Shown in pieces: positions 62,624 to 64,000 of a stretch of DNA of 64,000 nucleotides (its first letter is position 1; the number at the start of each line of letters is the position of its first letter). Location: the NCBI GenBank assembly GCA_048058975.1, contig JBLLNP010000013.1, positions 1-64,000 on the forward strand. The letters run 5' to 3'. The position numbers and the translations under genes are program-made. Below the pieces are notes generated by a model that saw only the letters and a list, made by a program, of their open reading frames with translations, did not search any database and had not been told where the DNA came from. Source of the DNA: RHLJ01 sp048058975 (GTDB taxonomy: Bacteria; Bacteroidota; Rhodothermia; Balneolales; Balneolaceae).

Positions 62624-63517
62624 CTAATTCTGCAATTGTTCATACTCCAGCAAATGCCCTTGGTCTGTTTCACGAAGAATATTATAAGCCTGAAGTTGTA
62701 TACGGCTGTCAGCGTCAATAAACACTGAGGTAATTTCACGGGATTTGGTATCGAAGAAAAGATCGTACAAAAAGTTACTTGTAGAGCGACGTTTGGCTGC
62801 CTGGATTTCTGTCAAGGCATTTAACACCTGCTGCCTGGCTGCAACGGGATTTTGAGTGAAGGTGTCGAGCCCAAGCCTGTGGTAGGTATAGAACGCATTT
62901 CTAAGTGGTTCATAGTTAGTGCTCAATAAGTCTGAGATCAACACAAAACGGTTTCTCTGGTTGTTACTGTTTCGGGTCCACCCAATAGTGCTTTCATTTT
63001 GAGCAAGATCTACTACGTTTTGAGCTTTATCGAAAAAGGTCGTTCCTCCCAGCGGAGAGAAGCTGTCAAAATCATAACCAAGCAGCAGATACATATAATA
63101 GTCGATGAATCCAGTCAGGCTTTCAAACTGAAGCTCGTCATGAATAAGGCTTCTCCCTTCGGGGTAAGAGAACTGCCAGGACTGATCCCCAAGCAACATG
63201 GTTGTGGTCTCGGTCATTGTATTGTAAATAGGCCTGCGAGCCGAAATCACAGTTTCGGCAGAGAACTGAAAATCAGATGTTCCAGTTGTTAGCACAATGT
63301 TGATCTGGCAGCTGATTCTTTCTTGTTCTGTAAATTCCAGTTCCGTCCAGCGGTATTCATTGATGTAGCCTTCCAGGTCATTTCGAAGCGATTCCTTTAC
63401 ATAGGCAAAAGAGGTTCCTTCCAGATTTGAGTCGTCAATAATCACCTCGCAGTCAAATTCCTGACCGAAGGAAATCGCGGGAAGCAAAAAAAAGATTATT
63501 AAACTGTGAAATTTCAA
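62624..63517 (-). CDS. porD: Type IX secretion protein PorD (DUF4835)
   Basis: The 297-residue protein, read from a TTG at 63517 (MKFHSLIIFFLLPAISFGQ), has a signal peptide followed by QEFDCEVIIDDSNLEGTSFA, a FTEQERISCQINIVL pair of cysteines, SARRPIYNT and YYMYLLLGYDFDSFSPLGGT, the DUF4835/PorD pattern. PorD is a T9SS accessory protein of the periplasm/outer membrane. The frame runs back to 63664, but that N-terminus has no signal and overlaps the divergent gene's start, so I prefer the TTG. Confidence 0.85.
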   Translation of the reverse strand: MKFHSLIIFFLLPAISFGQEFDCEVIIDDSNLEGTSFAYVKESLRNDLEGYINEYRWTELEFTEQERISCQINIVLTTGTSDFQFSAETVISARRPIYNTMTETTTMLLGDQSWQFSYPEGRSLIHDELQFESLTGFIDYYMYLLLGYDFDSFSPLGGTTFFDKAQNVVDLAQNESTIGWTRNSNNQRNRFVLISDLLSTNYEPLRNAFYTYHRLGLDTFTQNPVAARQQVLNALTEIQAAKRRSTSNFLYDLFFDTKSREITSVFIDADSRIQLQAYNILRETDQGHLLEYEQLQN

Positions 63518-63575
63518 AGAGAAAGCGTTAATTATATGTATAAGGTAATCGATATTGTTACAAATACGACCTCTA

Positions 63576-64000
63576 ATGATACGAATACGTTTTATTCGAT
63601 ATAAAATTTCTTTTGTCCTCTTTTTTATGGGGATTTCTATTGCCGCGAACGCGCAGTTCAGCATTGGAGCCAGAGGAGTGAGCCTAGGTCAGGCAACCAC
63701 CGCTCTTATAGAAAATGACTGGTCATTATATTCAAATCCCGCTTTATTGAATTCTGAACAGCCTTCTTTGGGGTTTTATGGATTGAGAAACTATGGCTTT
63801 GTTGAAATTAGTGATATGGCTGCTTTTGGAAGTTTACCCACATCCTTTGGAACCGGGGCATTAGGAATTCATCGATATGGCGATAACCTTTATAATGAAA
63901 CAAGAGTGCGTTTGGGTTATAAAAATGAATGGGAGCAGCTTCATATTGGGTTGGCTTTAAATTATAATCACATTTCATTTGGTGGTCCTTATGGTTCCGG
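63576..64000 (+). CDS. PorV/PorQ-family outer-membrane protein (partial)
   Basis: From the ATG at 63576 the frame is open to the window edge (about 141 residues). A signal peptide (ISIAANAQFS) is followed by GARGVSLGQATTALIENDWS and YSNPALLN, the conserved N-terminal pattern of the PorV/FadL-like T9SS family, then amphipathic beta strands. It lies 59 nt divergent from the PorD start, suggesting shared T9SS function. The rest is beyond the window. Confidence 0.7.
   Translation, partial: MIRIRFIRYKISFVLFFMGISIAANAQFSIGARGVSLGQATTALIENDWSLYSNPALLNSEQPSLGFYGLRNYGFVEISDMAAFGSLPTSFGTGALGIHRYGDNLYNETRVRLGYKNEWEQLHIGLALNYNHISFGGPYGS

Overview
This window is AT-rich chromosomal DNA from a Gram-negative, probably aerobic heterotroph of the Bacteroidota/Balneolota (FCB) lineage. 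Many proteins have signal peptides or lipoboxes and several end in C-terminal domains of the type IX secretion system (T9SS). PorU, PorV and PorD homologues are encoded. Tetratricopeptide (TPR) lipoproteins, an SP-TPR-TM-HTH regulator and a Reg_prop/Y_Y_Y sensor kinase also fit. A few TAnnTTTG promoter elements are visible. The best match by overall protein look is a Balneola/Gracilimonas-type organism, but this is inference. No rRNA, tRNA, CRISPR array or classical transposase was seen.

Layout. 1-5170 (minus): partial AlkD-like protein, DUF3667 membrane protein, EamA transporter, large beta-propeller amidohydrolase. 5331-17306: sensor kinase, crotonase (minus), secreted M61 and M24 peptidases, a TPR/HTH regulator, a TPR protein and an M43 lipoprotein peptidase. 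17333-20167: a repeat-rich stretch with a deoxyribosyltransferase-like protein, purine nucleoside phosphorylase, an MBL hydrolase and a four-helix-bundle gene flanked by inverted repeats. 20148-35410 (minus): phoH, then a tightly coupled block read as porU, porV, an M6-like protein with a T9SS domain but no HExxH, a peptidase-MA/propeller/outer-membrane-barrel fusion, a DUF5683-like protein, a PASTA protein and rpe. 35654-43557: thiolase, cystathionine synthase/lyase, two TPR lipoproteins, RidA, an M23 peptidase and an FAH-family enzyme. 43571-50027: rplU-rpmA, frameshifted lexA, a HEAT-like/cyclophilin lipoprotein and a phospholipid-synthesis trio whose cdsA is also frameshifted. 50206-54862: alpha/beta hydrolase, a puzzling interrupted reading frame, uracil-DNA glycosylase and a T9SS-sorted CotH protein. 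54870-61884 (minus): haem-binding protein, two acyl-CoA dehydrogenases and a FixABCX-type electron-transfer cluster, several of whose junctions hold palindromic elements. 62005-64000: lipoprotein, PorD (DUF4835), and a divergent partial PorV-family protein.

How it fits together. Two themes dominate. The first is T9SS export and outer-surface biology: PorU sortase and PorV shuttle are transcribed together with an M6 pseudo-peptidase cargo and a barrel fusion, and PorD and another PorV-like protein lie at the right edge. The second is beta-oxidation or amino-acid catabolism feeding electrons through EtfAB/FixAB to FixCX. The most unusual observations are the M6 pseudo-peptidase in the porUV operon, two four-helix-bundle cassettes with cassette-specific inverted repeats placed exactly at host stop codons, palindromes at gene junctions, and single-base frameshifts in lexA and cdsA only about 3 kb apart. 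The frameshifts may be sequencing errors.
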